A stretch of 64,000 bases of DNA from Kitagawia praeruptora (lineage: Eukaryota; Streptophyta; Magnoliopsida; Apiales; Apiaceae): assembly GCA_037693485.1 (NCBI GenBank), contig CM075352.1, forward strand, positions 67,830,001 to 67,894,000. Direction: 5' to 3'. The position numbers were made by a program, and so were the translations under genes. Positions 45,024 through 56,943 of this stretch are shown piece by piece. Every line of letters begins with the position of its first letter. The first letter of the stretch is position 1. Under the pieces are notes generated by a model. It was given only the letters and a program-made list of their open reading frames with translations. It was not told where the DNA came from and did not search any database.

Positions 45024-45982
45024 AGGTTGAAAAGGCTCTTAGGGATGAATTAGCTGAAAATGAATTCAAACTGAAAACTTTCAAGAAATCATCTGGTCTA
45101 GTGCAATCCTACTGTGAGAAAATTGAAGCAAAACCCAAGGCTGCTATTGGACTTGATTATGACACTCTTAAACAGAGAAAAGGCTATGCTATCATTAAAG
45201 ATGACATAGTTGTTCATGAGGAAGTGCCTCACATTTTGAAAAAGACTGAAAATCCAATTTTTAAGGAATCGACATTTGAAATTGATGAGGATGCCTTACT
45301 CATCAAACAAATGTTGAATGATGAGGATGAGGCACAATCCAATGAACAACAAGCATCTTCCAAGAGTGAGAGTGTCAAGTCAAAGACCAAGGAGCCAGTA
45401 GGTGATAGGATAAGACCCAAGAAGTTTGTTAAGTTTGTTTCAGCTGGGAAGAGTGAATCAGAGAAGAAAGTGACTAAGAAGAAACAGAACAGAAATGGCA
45501 AGTTAGGGATTAACAAAGATAACAACTATGCTTATATGCCTAATCCCCCTAGGAAAACTTGTCAGAACTGTTTCAGTACCAATCATTTAACTCATGCATG
45601 CAAGAAACCTGCTGGTAGTGTGTCTAAACCTTTCTATGATTGTTCTGTGCCTCTAAGACATAGAGATGCACCATTTTGTGATAAATTTGACTGCATGCCA
45701 TGCAATATGAATGTTATGACTAGTTGTTTCAATTTGAGAAGGCAATTCATTGATGGTTGTATAAGTCACAATTCTCACACACACTACACCAGGTCAAAGT
45801 CTTCGAGTCCTCCTAAAGCTAGGAAGGTACATCTGTCACCTAATTCTGAAATCTCAGGTTCTAAGACTTCTAACAGTGACAAGAAGACTAACACCAAGAA
45901 AGTTGACAAACATGTTGTTTATGATAAAACTGTTTCTAAGTCACATGGACCCAAACTTGTTTGGGTACCAAAGGAGAAGTAA
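45024..45982 (+). pseudogene. gag: E2 gag, C-terminal part with second zinc knuckle
   Basis: Resumes E2 gag after E3 with a conserved helical segment (VEKALRDELAENEFKLKTF), an acidic region (NDEDEAQSNEQQ), then a CCHC knuckle CQNCFSTNHLTHAC (near 45559) and Ser/Lys-rich sequence. It ends KLVWVPKEK at a TAA at 45980-45982. E1 gag has the same layout and ends at the same VWVPK motif. The frame is open for 319 codons here. Translation cannot reach it in the present locus because E3 and earlier breaks lie upstream. The protease that follows is in a different frame. Confidence 0.88.
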
Positions 45983-46020
45983 TACCTTTGTGTTTGCAGG
46001 GCAAAGAAAGTGAAAAGAAG

Positions 46021-49000
46021 GTCATGTGAATTTTGGATAGTGGAAGCTCAAATCATATGACTGGTGATATGGCCCTGTTATCACAGTATGAGGAAAAGGC
46101 TGGCCCAATGGTTGCTTTTGGAGATGACAGCATGGGTAACACATTGGGATATGGCAAGTTAAAATTTGGAAATGTCATCATTGAAGATGTAGCACTGGTC
46201 AAGGGACTCAAGCATAATCTGCTAAGTGTTGGTCAGTTTACTGATAGAGGATTCAAGGTGGATTTTGACAAAGATGAATGTTTGATCACTTACAAGAAGA
46301 CTGGTGATTTTGCTCTATCTGGAGTAAGGAAAGGAAGCCTGTTTGTAGCCAATATGGATTCTGCAAACAAGGACAAAATTTGTTGCTTTTACTCAAAAGC
46401 ATCAAATGATGATTGTTGGTTGTGGCACAAGAAACTATCACAACTGAACTTCAAAACCATTAATTCTCTAGCCAAAAGAGAGTTAGTGAGAGGCATGCCC
46501 ACACTTGAATTCTGTCAAGAAGGAGTGTGTGAGGCTTGTCAAAAAGGGAAGATGAAAAGATCAAGCCACAAGTCAAAAACATTGACATCTATAACCAAGC
46601 CCCTACAACTCATTCATATGGATTTGTTTGGGCTTGTCAATATTATGTCACTAGGAAGAAAGAAGTATGCCTTGGTGATGGTTGATGACTTTACAAGGTA
46701 TACATGGGTGGAATTTCCGGCATCAAAAGATGAGGCTCCACAAGTAATCATTGAGCATATAAAGAAAGTTGACAAGGAAGCAAATGCCAACAATGCAAGT
46801 GTGATTGCACTGAGAAGTGATAATGGAACAGAGTTCAGAAATGCCATACTTGAAGCATTCTGTAAAGAGAAAGGTATTTCTCAGCAATTCTCAGTTCCAA
46901 GGACTCCACAACAAAATGGAGTTGTTGAGAGGAAGAATAGAACTCTAATTGAGGTTGCTAGAACAATGTTACTTGATGCAAAGATGCCTACATGTTTTTG
47001 GGCTGAGGCTGTAAGCACTGCATGCTATATCCAGAATAGAACCCTCATCAACAAAAACACTGGAAAGACACCTTACAACTTGATGACTGGAAAGAAGCCC
47101 ACTCTAAAGTATGTTCATACTTTTGGAAGCAAATGCTTTGTATTGAAGGATAATTCTGAATATGTTGGAAAGTTTGATGCAAAAGCATTTGAAGGAATTT
47201 TTCTTGGCTACTCTATGGAAAGAATTGCTTACAAAGTTTATGTCATCAGTAAAAAGAAAATTATGGAAAGCACAGATGTGACATTTGATGACAGCAAACT
47301 ACCTGGACTAGAAGAAGCCAATGATGAAGATAAAGGTCCATTAAGGTTTGATAATCTAGATGATTCTGATGAAGAGGCTGAAACTGAAGTTGAAACTCAA
47401 GTTCAACAGACTCAAGTGAATGATAATACAAGAGAAGAATTTGTGCCAATCAACAGTGGAGAAACTAGCATCCAAGACACACCTGTGAGTAGTGGAAACT
47501 TCACAAGGGGAGGAAATCAGGATGATGATTTGGATGATGAAGCAACATCAAGAATGAAAAATCAGGCTGAGCACTCAAGGAGATGGGATAGATCACACAC
47601 TACAGAGCAAATCATTGGAGATCCTAATGCAGGAGTAAGGACTAGGAGAGCAACTCAGAATGAGTGTCTCTATGGTTGTTTTCTATCTCAGGTGGAGCCT
47701 AAGAAACTTGATGATGCACTGCTGGATCCAGATTGGATTATTGCCATGCAAGAGGAGCTGAATCAATTTGAAAGGAACAAAGTATGGGAACTAGTGCCTG
47801 CACCAAAGAATAGAACCATTGTTGGAACAAAATGGGTTCTGAAGAATAAGATGGATAAAGGTGGTGTAATAGTAAGAAACAAAGCAAGGTTGGTTGCAAA
47901 ATGATACTCTCAACAGGAAGCATTGATTATAATGAGACATTTGCCCCTGTTACTAGATTGGAAGCCATCAGAATATTCTTGGCATTTGCTGCTCATTTAA
48001 ACTTTAAAGTGTATCAAATGGATGTCAAGAGTGCATTTCTGAATGGAGAGTTGGAAGAAGAAGTTTATGTGCAACAACCACCTGGCTTTGAGGATCCACA
48101 CTTTCCAGAATTTGTTTACAGACTGCTTAAGGCACTGTATGGACTTAAGTAGGCTCCACGGGCATGGTATGATACTTTATCACAATTTTTTCTTGAAAAT
48201 CAATTCACTAGAGGTACACTGGACAAGACACTGTTTTACAAGAAGCATGGTGATGATCTTATCCTAGTTCAGATCTATGTGGATGATATCATTTTTGGTT
48301 CTACAAATGAGAAGCCGTGTGAAAAATTTTCTAAACTCATGCAAAGCAGATATGAGATGAGTATGATGGGAGAGTTGACATTCTTTCTTGGGTTGCAAGT
48401 CAGTCAAAGGAAGGATGGTATCTTTATCAGTCAGACCAAGTACATCAAGGATTTATTGAAGAAGTTTGACTTGGAAGATTGCTCACCTGCAAAGACACCC
48501 ATGGCCACTGTCACTAAATTGGATGAAGATGCTAAAGGCAAGAAAGTAGATATCTCAGTCTACAGAGGCATGGTTGGTTCTCTACTCTACCTCACTGCAA
48601 GTAGGCCAGACATCATGTTTGCTACATGCTTGTGTGCAAGGTTTCAATCAAATCCAAAAGAATTACATCTGATTGCTATAAAAAGGATCTTTAGATATCT
48701 GAAGGGCACTCCAAACTTGGGTTTATGGTATTCTAAGGACACAGGGTTCAATCTGGTTGGTTATTCTGATGCTGATTATGCTGGATGCAGAGTGGATAGG
48801 AAAAGCACCTCAGGTAGCTGCCAGTTTCTTGGACAAAGGTTAGTCTCTTGGTATAGCAAGAAACAGCAATCTGTGTCAACTTCTACAGCTGAGGCTGAAT
48901 ACATAGCTGCTGGAAGTTGATGTGCTCAAGTGCTTTGGATTAGAAATCAACTTAGAGATTATGGACTTGTGTTGGAAAGAATTCCAATCATGTGTGACAA

Positions 49001-49229
49001 CACAAGTGCAATCTCTATAGTTGCCAATCCTGTCAATCATTCTAGGACAAAGCACATTGACATCAGATATCATTTCATAAGGGAACATGCAACTAATGGA
49101 ACCATTGAGTTGCATTATGTTTCTACAGATAAACAACTAGCTGATATATTCACTAAGCCGTTAGATGAAGCCACCTTCACAAGGTTGGTTAGTGAGATTG
49201 GAATGTTGAATTCTCCATATTCTGGCTAG
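46021..49229 (+). pseudogene. pol: E2 pol: protease, integrase, RT, RNase H, multiply broken
   Basis: Protease ILDSGSSNHMTGD begins right after a TGA (46027-46029) that replaces the Trp of the usual VMWILDSG. The integrase has HKKLSQLNFKT, CEACQKGK and the triad LIHMDLFGL, RSDNGTEF, QNGVVERKN, all present. RT begins at WIIAMQEELNQFERNKVW and hits TGA at 47902-47904 followed by a one-base shift near 47920. TAG at 48150-48152 replaces the Gln of the GLKQ motif. YVDDIIFG is near 48276-48299. RNase H has GYSDADYAG and STAEAEYIAAG, then TGA at 48918-48920, and ends LGMLNSPYSG-like at 49229 (LNSPYSG). Domain order is standard for copia; the lesions leave only fragments. Confidence 0.92.
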
Positions 49230-50058
49230 GTGAATACAACATTTAGATTATTGCAGCAGTAAACACTTACTTTATCTAAATTCTTAATATTTTTGGAGTA
49301 AGTGTTGGCTGAAATATGATTTATAAATATTTCAAATCTGTTGCATATTTGGAAAATCATATTTTCTTGTTAACTTGAAATTTCTATGAAATTTTGAGAA
49401 AATCACTGTTTAATTTGCTAGAATATTCTTGAATGAATATGGCTGGTAAATTTTAAAAAGATAGTGAAAATTGAGTTTCTATGAGTATATTTTGACAAGT
49501 CAGACTTCTCGAGTGATTCACTATTCGACATCTCTAACAAGTCTCATTAGAGCACTCTCGAGCTCTCGAATAGAGTCTTTTAGAGTTCTCGAATAGAGGT
49601 TTTCTTGACTTCTCGAATATAGTGTTTTAGTTCTCGAATGATTGAGTTCTCGAATACTATATTTGAGTTCTCGAATCATTTGAAAAGGCTGAATTCTCGC
49701 TGAATTTTAACCGATTTTGGATTTTTATTCAGAATTCAGAATTACTCATAAAAACATATATTACCTAATTTAGATTTATTTCTAAGTTTGATAACTGCCA
49801 GCTGTGAGTCACAACCTGCTTGAGTTATCGAATAAGCCTTTCTTGACTTATCGAATAGTTGTTTTCTACTTCTCGAATGCTTGAGTTAGGGTTTTCAAGG
49901 GTTTTGGGAGCTTTGATACTTATACAATTTCACATCTATTCGAATCATTTCATTCGATTTCTCAAGCATCAAAGCTCCCAAAACCCCTGAAAACCCTAAC
50001 TGCTAAAAGCCAAATTTCTTCTTCAACCTTCATTTTCTTTTCTCCTCTCTCCGAATCA
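49230..50058 (+). other. E2 spacer between pol and env-like ORF with motif array and hairpin
   Basis: No gene supported. At 49504-49681 and 49821-49885 it carries about a dozen TTCTCGAAT / TTATCGAAT words, mostly the reverse complement of the main LTR word. At 49885-50000 there is a long inverted repeat. The env-like ATG is 59 bases after its right arm. Confidence 0.8.
49885..50000. repeat. 33-bp inverted repeat (hairpin) upstream of E2 env-like ORF
   Basis: Left arm 49885-49917, right arm 49968-50000, 32 of 33 bases complementary, 50-base loop that itself contains TTCGAAT words. RNA from this region would fold into a strong stem. Confidence 0.92.
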
Positions 50059-53000
50059 ATGGCAACTGTGGAATTCAACACTAACTTCTTTGCTATCTCA
50101 AGTGATGTCGAAGCCTCAAATGCCAACTACAAGTGTTTCGTCAAATGGATGTCTGAATCTTATATCAAAGAAGCACTTACGGCCAACCCAACTCTGTATC
50201 TAGACATTCTAGAGCAATTTTGGAATACTGCCATTACAGAAACAGTCGCTCTAGATGATGGTAGTCTGGGTTATATCATTAACTGCAAGGTACTTGGTAA
50301 AGAGTTCAGCATCACTTCTGAGGACATGAGCAAAGCCCTGGGCCTTCACCAGAATGAGTATGATGGCCTTGTAACAGAAGATCAACTAGTGGAATTCTTT
50401 TAACTAATAAGGTACTCAGACACCATCAAGGTTGGAAATCTAAAACGGGCACATCTACGAAAAGAGTGGAGCTATGTGTTTGCCACTCTCCTGCAAGTAT
50501 TTAGTAGAAGGAAATCCAGCTTTGACCAACTAAGTGCTCCTGTTCAACAGATATGCTATTCACTTGCATATGATAGGAAAATTGATGTTGGAAAGCTCAT
50601 AATGCAGGAACTCTATGGAAAACTTGGTAAGAACACAACCAAGAGAGGTAATGATATCTTCTTTCCTAGGTTTATTCAGTCTGTACTTAATTATCTAGAT
50701 AAAAATGTGGATGATTTACCTGGTTTAGATAAAAGTAGATTAGGTTACCCTAGATCCATGACCAAACTCATTTTTGGTAATTTGGATACTAGGAATGATG
50801 TGGATGTAAGGCTTGTAATAACTTCCTATATGCAAAAGTTATTTGAGTCTTACCCCCACAACTTGCCAACATTTGCCTCCAAATCTGAGTTAGCCAGACC
50901 CAAGCAAGTAGAACACAATGCTAACCCAGAGTCTGCTAACCAACCACCTCAACCAAACACTCTACCAAACACTGAGCCAACTGCATCATCCTCTCAAAAG
51001 GGTGATGTTAGTAAAAAGGAGAAGAAGAGAAAACAGGTTGCTTCTGCACCTTTAACCATTTTATCTGAAGCAGCATTGGCTGTAGAATTAGGAAGTGAGG
51101 CACCTGAGTCACCCCTAATCAGGCCAAAGAAGAAGAAAGCTAAAACCACCTCTTCAGTCACACAAATGGCTGAAGTTGTAAAATCGGGGGCAAACAGTTC
51201 ACTAGATGTATCCTCTCAAAAGGGTGCATCTATAGAATCAAGCATCCTCCCCAATGCAACTACTTGTTCAGAGTCAGCACATGGTAGTGATAAGGCTGGC
51301 ACAACACTGAGTGGAGAGCACATCACATTTGAAACTCCCTCTATTTTTCAGGGGGAGTTGCTAAAATCTATTCTACAAGACACTTCTCTTCCAGAATCTA
51401 CATCTCAAATTTCTTTGCAGCCTACAACTCAAGAAATTGAGGAGCAAGGCATTGATCATCAAGAATTCTTTTCTCTTGATGAGCCAATGATTTCAAGTGA
51501 CTTAGTGCATGACACTTTGCTCACCACCCAGGACCCACATTTAGATGGTGAGGGAATGCATGCTGGGGCATCTCCTAATGACACCATCACAAACACAGAG
51601 GTTCCACTAGTTTTCACTAGAGACTCTGTGCCTGTGTCAACTGCTGGTGTAACTCATCCCACTTCTGTAGAGACACCAGTAGTAGAGTCAATCCATCCGG
51701 TTACAGAAGTTGCATCTATAACTGAGGAGTCTAGCTTGCCTAGCTCTGGCTCTGACTTCCTGTCACAATGGTTGAAGCCTGTGCAACATGACAGTGCTTG
51801 AGGATCAGGGTCTGTTCCACCATAATTGACGGTTGAAGCACTTCAAACCTAAGTTGTGGATCAGATTCCTGAGTTTGTCAAGATTGCTCAACACTTGGTC
51901 ACCTCCAACATCCCTAACCCAGACTATGAGGCCATTCTGCTATGCCATAGGGATGATGTGGAGATGCAGAAGACAAAGATAGTTGATGATGCTGAGAGAG
52001 ATGGCAATGTAGATGCCTGGTTGCAAGGAAAATATGAAATTACTCTTGATGAAACACTTCAATATCTCAGGGAGGAATACATCACTTCACTAGGATCCAA
52101 TGCCAAATCTCTGACACCTGGTGAAGTGTATGAAGCCATGAATGATTCTCACAAGGGATTTCTCAAGGCTGCCCACTATCTTGGCAAAGGAGTCAAATCT
52201 GAGGTCAGCAGGGTGTGTGATGAGACAGTCACTAAAGTGGAAGAAATCAAGAGGACCTTTGCTGCCAAATTCCCTCAGTTGGACAGTGTGTTTAAAGACC
52301 TCAAACACTGTAACACCACCTGCACCAAGATGGATCATGGGCTAGCACTGCTAAAGGATGCTGTCACAAGTCTGGGGCATAAATTTCAATCTCTATCTGA
52401 TCAAACCACAGACTCCAATGCCATGCTGAAAACAATGTTCAAGAACCAATATGGGGATAAGCTGGTAACTGAGGTCCCTGTGCATGACATGGCCAAATAT
52501 GAAGTACAAAGACTCAAGGATCTATCTATCTCTGGTTTCAAGGCCACTGAGTTATTCACCAAGGTGGACACTCTGGAAAAGGACGTGGTCAATCTAAAGA
52601 CATCCAATGCTCAGTTAACAGACACTGTTGCTGCTCTCAATGAAAAGTTGGACATTCAAGCCACTGCCAATGCTGATGTTTTTCTCAACCAACAACAGAT
52701 GCTCTTTGCCATAGTGAAGCATATGGGACTCCCTCTACCTCAAGACTCTTCCAACCCAAAGGTCACTTCTACAGCCTCTGTACCTGACAACAAGCCTAAG
52801 GGGGAGAAGAGGACATTAAGGAACTCAAAATCTAAGGGGGAGAAACCTAAGGAGCAAGGCATTACAATGAATGAGGGTGGTCAACCAAGAACTGCTAAGT
52901 CAAATCAGTCTGAGAAATTAAAGGCAACATCCAAGGAGGAAAAACTGAAGAAAGTGGCTGTAGATGAAGAGGCCAAGATTCCATCTATCCCTCCATCTGA

Positions 53001-54808
53001 AACAGAATATGAATTCGACATTCCTGACATTGCTAAGCAATCTCTTCAAGGTGAACCTTCAGAATTCAGAAATGTTCTTACTCAAAGGGTATGTCAAGAA
53101 ACTGCAAATTCTAAACTATACCATGACATAGCCTTTCTGAAGCACCTACATGAGCTGAGAAGAAGGGCATACTTCTACTACTTTGACTACATCAAGCTTC
53201 TTGTGCAAGATATGTTTCTAGTCATTGTAGTGAGAAGAGAAATTATTCAAACTAATCCTTATGCCATCATCACTACCAATGATAGAGAAGTCCTAGTCCA
53301 CACTGCCAAGAACCTCTTTCACATCCACATTGAAGCTTTGCAAATTCTATCCAGCTCTGAACTTGGAACAATTATCAAGAAGATAGAAAGGAATAACTCA
53401 TCAGACAACAATATGCTCAAAGAGATTCTCACCAAGTGCATGAAATCTCAATTGCCTCAAGTAGTTCCTCAGCCTCACTGTATTTTATATGAAAAGAATC
53501 AAGACATTGTTGCCTTCAGATTTGGCCAACACCTCAAATCAAACAACATGTCTACAATAAAATTTTTGGCTGGAGTTCTACATTCAAGGAGTTGAAAATC
53601 TAAATCTGAAATAGAGGCTCTTGACATTCTGGTGAAGTTTATCAACTCTCAGTCAGACATCAAGCCTATTGCTAAAGAGGGAAAGTCAGACAAAGATAAG
53701 GATGATCAAGACAAGAGTGGGAGCAAAGGTGGATCTCAAGGAAGGAATAAGGGTGGTGATGACAAGGAGAAAAGGGATGGTAGAAGCAAGAAGAAAGATG
53801 ATGACAGAGATGGTGGAAAGGTGTATGAGAGAAAGAGTGGAAAACAGCAAGTCTTAGGCATTACTAACAGTAATCTCACCACAACACAAGACTCTGAGTC
53901 TAGGGTGAATGCTGTTAGCAATGACCTACCAAAATCTGAATCAATGGCTTCTGCAACTGCTTTGCTAACTCAAGAAAAGGAGATGCTATTCAAGAAACCA
54001 CTTGTGTATATCAAAAAGCATACTGCTAATGGTATACTACAATGGTCCAAAGACAAAGGTCTTAAATTTTTCTCAAACAACAAAGGAAAGAAGCTGAAAT
54101 GGAAGATGTCAGCCAGAAGGGCAAGAAAGGTGAAAACATCTACATCTCAGGCACTCACAATCATTCCTGGACTAGACTTTCCATGACTCAACATAGACTA
54201 TGATGAAGATGAGATAGCATATCAACTAGCTCAGAGAATCTATCATGTAGCTATAGTTGATGACTGTCTGGAGTTCAAATACACTGATGGGAGATTCAAA
54301 AGATTCAAGCAAGGCATGTGTGAACACTGGGGCAAGTTACATGATCTACAAAGAATAATGGTGCTACTCAACCTTGAGAAGGTGAAAAATTGAGATAGCT
54401 CATTTTATCAAGATGAAAAGAGATCATGAGGAAGAGTTGAGAAAGGAGTATGAAGCCTTGAAGATAAAGAGAGAAGAAGCGTTAGCTGCTCTAGAAGCCA
54501 AAGCTGAAGAATTGAGAGCTAAAGGGTTATGTAGAGTCAAGTATAATCCTTACATTGTGGAATACATGAAATATGGCAGAAATGTGAAGATTAGAATGGA
54601 TTACATTAGCTCTTACTCTGAAGCCAAACTGAATGAAGTCATCAGAGACCTATTTGGCTCACCTCTCATTGAAGAACTCACTGCCATGAAAGACATCATC
54701 CAGGCAATGAGTGATGCAAAGAAAGCCAAGGAAAAAAAGAAAAGGAGGATCTACAAGCCAAATCTCAAAAAGGAGAATCAAAGGAAAATGGCTAGTATCT
54801 CTTCATAA
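50059..54808 (+). pseudogene. E2 env-like ORF, very long, with seven stops and a frameshift
   Basis: ATG at 50059 (MATVEFNTNF). The same frame runs nearly to the end, with stops at 50401, 51799, 51823, 51850, 53593, 54184 and 54391. A shift near 54390 leads to a last 131-codon frame ending 54808. The N-terminal ~200 residues match the E1/E3 domain pattern (NYKCFVKWMSESYIKEAL, LYLDILEQFWNTA, FFPRFIQSVLNYL). Then follow a Ser/Thr-rich region, a coiled coil (KVDTLEKDVVNLKTSNAQLT), a helical segment (HLHELRRRAYFYYFDYIKLL), a Lys/Asp/Gly-rich low-complexity part (53690-53830) and a basic C terminus (KKAKEKKKRRIYKP). Envelope function is not supported by any visible membrane anchor. Confidence 0.82.
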
Positions 54809-54932
54809 CTGTAAGAATGCTTTCTTTGTAATAATATTCAATCAATTTCATACATGTACTTGTCAAGATTTATCTTTATGTATGATAGGCTTGTTATCAG
54901 ACATGAAATTGTGACTAAGGGTCTTACTCACA

Positions 54933-54945
54933 ATTTGGGGGAGAT
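54933..54945 (+). other. E2 polypurine tract
   Basis: TTTGGGGGAGAT-type tract directly before the 3' LTR. Confidence 0.85.
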
Positions 54946-56234
54946 TGTTAGTCACAGAGGCATGCCTGTATACATCTAATAACAAGCCTAATTGTTTGTA
55001 ATGTTTTGCATTACTTACATGACCTCTTAACTGAGGGAACCTCTAGTTGTAGAGTTTCTATTTGTTCTGTACTTGTAATAGGCACCAAATCCTAGTTGTG
55101 TAACTGTACTTATATAGTCAAGAATAATGCTTGAAAGAAGTTCCAAGGTTCATGCCTCAAGCAAGAAGATAAAGACTGTCAAATAATCACAGTTGGGATT
55201 TGAAGAAAGTGAAGAATTTGCCTAAGTACCAATTCGAGAAGTATATTTGTCTATTCGAGAAGTCCAGCATTCGAGAAGTCAGGAATTCGATATCTCAAGA
55301 CACTATTCGATATCTCTGAATACACTGTTCAATATCTCATTCGATATCTCATAGATTCGATATGTCTACTACTCTATTCGAGAACTCAAGAAGTCAACAA
55401 GTCAAAGTGGTATTCGAGTTCTCAAAGAGTCAACAAGTCAAAGTTCCATTCGATATCTCAAGGACTCAGAAAGCTATTCGATATCTCGAGGATTCGATAA
55501 GTCAAATGTTCTATTCGACAACTCAAGGAATCCTGATGGAAAAGAGCTATTCGAGAAGTGGTTCGATTTGTCAATATAACAGTATTCGAGAACTCAGAGT
55601 TATCGATCAAGTCAATTCTAGTTCTCGAATCACTTACTTAGTCACTTCTCGAATACATTCTTGGAGACAAAATACTGATGAAATTGTACAAGTCAGAATC
55701 CTGCAACAAGACAATGCACTTTATGGACCACAATCTGTAACGTGCTCTGGAAAGCCTACAAAGAAGCTTGGAGAGATATAGAAGAGACAAAGGGCTAAAC
55801 AAGTGGATCTGAACAGGCTTTGCAAAGTCAAATCTGTAACCGTTTGGACTCTTACTCAAATAGGATAGACAGACTAGAAAGTAGATTGTTTAGCTACCTT
55901 ATTTGTAGTAAGTAGGTTGTATCCATACTCTATAAGGATATAGCCTCACTTCCTTAACTTTAACTTTTGAAGAGTCAAGTTTTTCATACACCGTAAGCTA
56001 TATCTCTCTGAGAAAAACGAAGCTGAGAATACTATCATTTGTATTCATAGATTGTAGCAACCTTTATCTAATAATACATTAGATTAAAGTGATATTGTGT
56101 CTTGTGTTGTTCTTTATCCGCACCTACACCTTGCACACACAAACACCTATCTGCTACAAAGACTCGAGCCAAAGAAAAGTTCAAGAATCCATTCACCCCC
56201 CTCTGTATTCTTTTACTATATTCAATACTCAACA
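54946..56234 (+). repeat. E2 3' LTR (1289 bp)
   Basis: Same ends as the 5' LTR but without the SINE; carries the motif array at 55231-55652. Followed by CTTAA. Confidence 0.93.
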
Positions 56235-56239
56235 CTTAA
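56235..56239. repeat. E2 target-site duplication, right copy (CTTAA)
   Basis: Matches 28561-28565. Confidence 0.92.
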
Positions 56240-56883
56240 CTTTCCATACAACTTCTCAAGAGTCATTGTAGCAAAGTCATTTCTCTCTCTAATGGATGAC
56301 GCTTCATGTTCTACATGGTGTGGTAGAGTCAACATGAATTTCCTGTTCGTCTCGCTTAGAGGATACTTCTTCCCGTGAATGCTCAACTCATTCAGTAGCT
56401 TATTGTATCTCTCAAAAACTTGAGTGATGCTTTCACCAGGAAGAGATTTAAAAGCTTCGTACTGAGACGTCAGAATATCCAGTCGATTTTCACGAACTTC
56501 ATCAGTTCCCTCCATTATCATTCCAATTGTATCCCACATATGTTTCGCACTAGTACAGTTCATAATTTGATGATTCATTTTATCATCCATGGAGTCAACT
56601 ATGATTAGTCTAAGATTGGTATATCCAGTCCATCCTTTTCAGATTCAGCAGGAGTATACTCCGATGGACGTTTTGGAATTATTCTTCCAACAGCTGCACT
56701 ACTTTCACCATCCTCAGTAGTTTCAGGAGCAGCTTTCATTGGTTTAGACCAACCCTCAGTCAACGTCTCCATGTATCTGGGATTTGACGCTTGTATGAAC
56801 AGTAACATCTTCATTTTCCACATGCTGTAATTATCACGCTTAAATGATGGAACCTTAATACTGCTACCTTTTTTAGTACTCAT
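56240..56883 (-). pseudogene. gag: E1 gag, N-terminal part, cut by E2
   Basis: Minus-strand ATG at 56883 (MSTKKGSSIK), 47 bases inside the primer-binding site. It shows the copia gag signature VPSFKRDNYSMWKMKMLLF and a Pro/Glu-rich loop, then a frame break near 56605-56640. The capsid part is restored in the next frame (HMWDTIGMIMEGTDEVRENR, ITQVFERYNKLLNELS, LEKLYGKL), where E2 interrupts it at the CTTAA site. The rest is at 26695-28560. It would be the particle-forming part of Gag; the frameshift and the 27.7-kb insertion disable it. Confidence 0.9.
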
Positions 56884-56929
56884 GATTCTGGATGACGAAC
56901 GCGGATCTGATCTGTATGTCGATCAACAA

Positions 56930-56942
56930 GCTCTGATGCCAA
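56930..56942 (-). other. E1 primer-binding site
   Basis: Minus-strand TTGGCATCAGAGC right after the 5' LTR. It is a one-base variant (C for T) of the Met-tRNA site in E2 and E3. Confidence 0.85.
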
Positions 56943-56943
56943 T

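Larger units (their letters stand above)
28566..56234 (+). mobile_element. E2: Sirevirus-type Ty1/copia retrotransposon, carrying E3 and a SINE
   Basis: Bounded by LTRs TGTTAGTCAC ... ATACTCAACA and a perfect CTTAA duplication inside E1 gag. Without E3 and the SINE it is about 14.1 kb, with gag, protease, integrase, RT, RNase H and an unusually long env-like region. The LTRs differ at about 28 sites in 1.29 kb by eye. At least four stops and one frame break in pol and seven stops in the env-like region show it is dead. Confidence 0.93.

Noticed and set aside
46003..46008. TTTGTGTTTGCAG as a 3' splice site at the E2 gag-protease junction (a similar ATACAG in E1)
   Set aside because: In the pol frame this stretch reads as plausible coding (CLQGK), and no matching donor is evident. 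Kept only as a frame-break observation.
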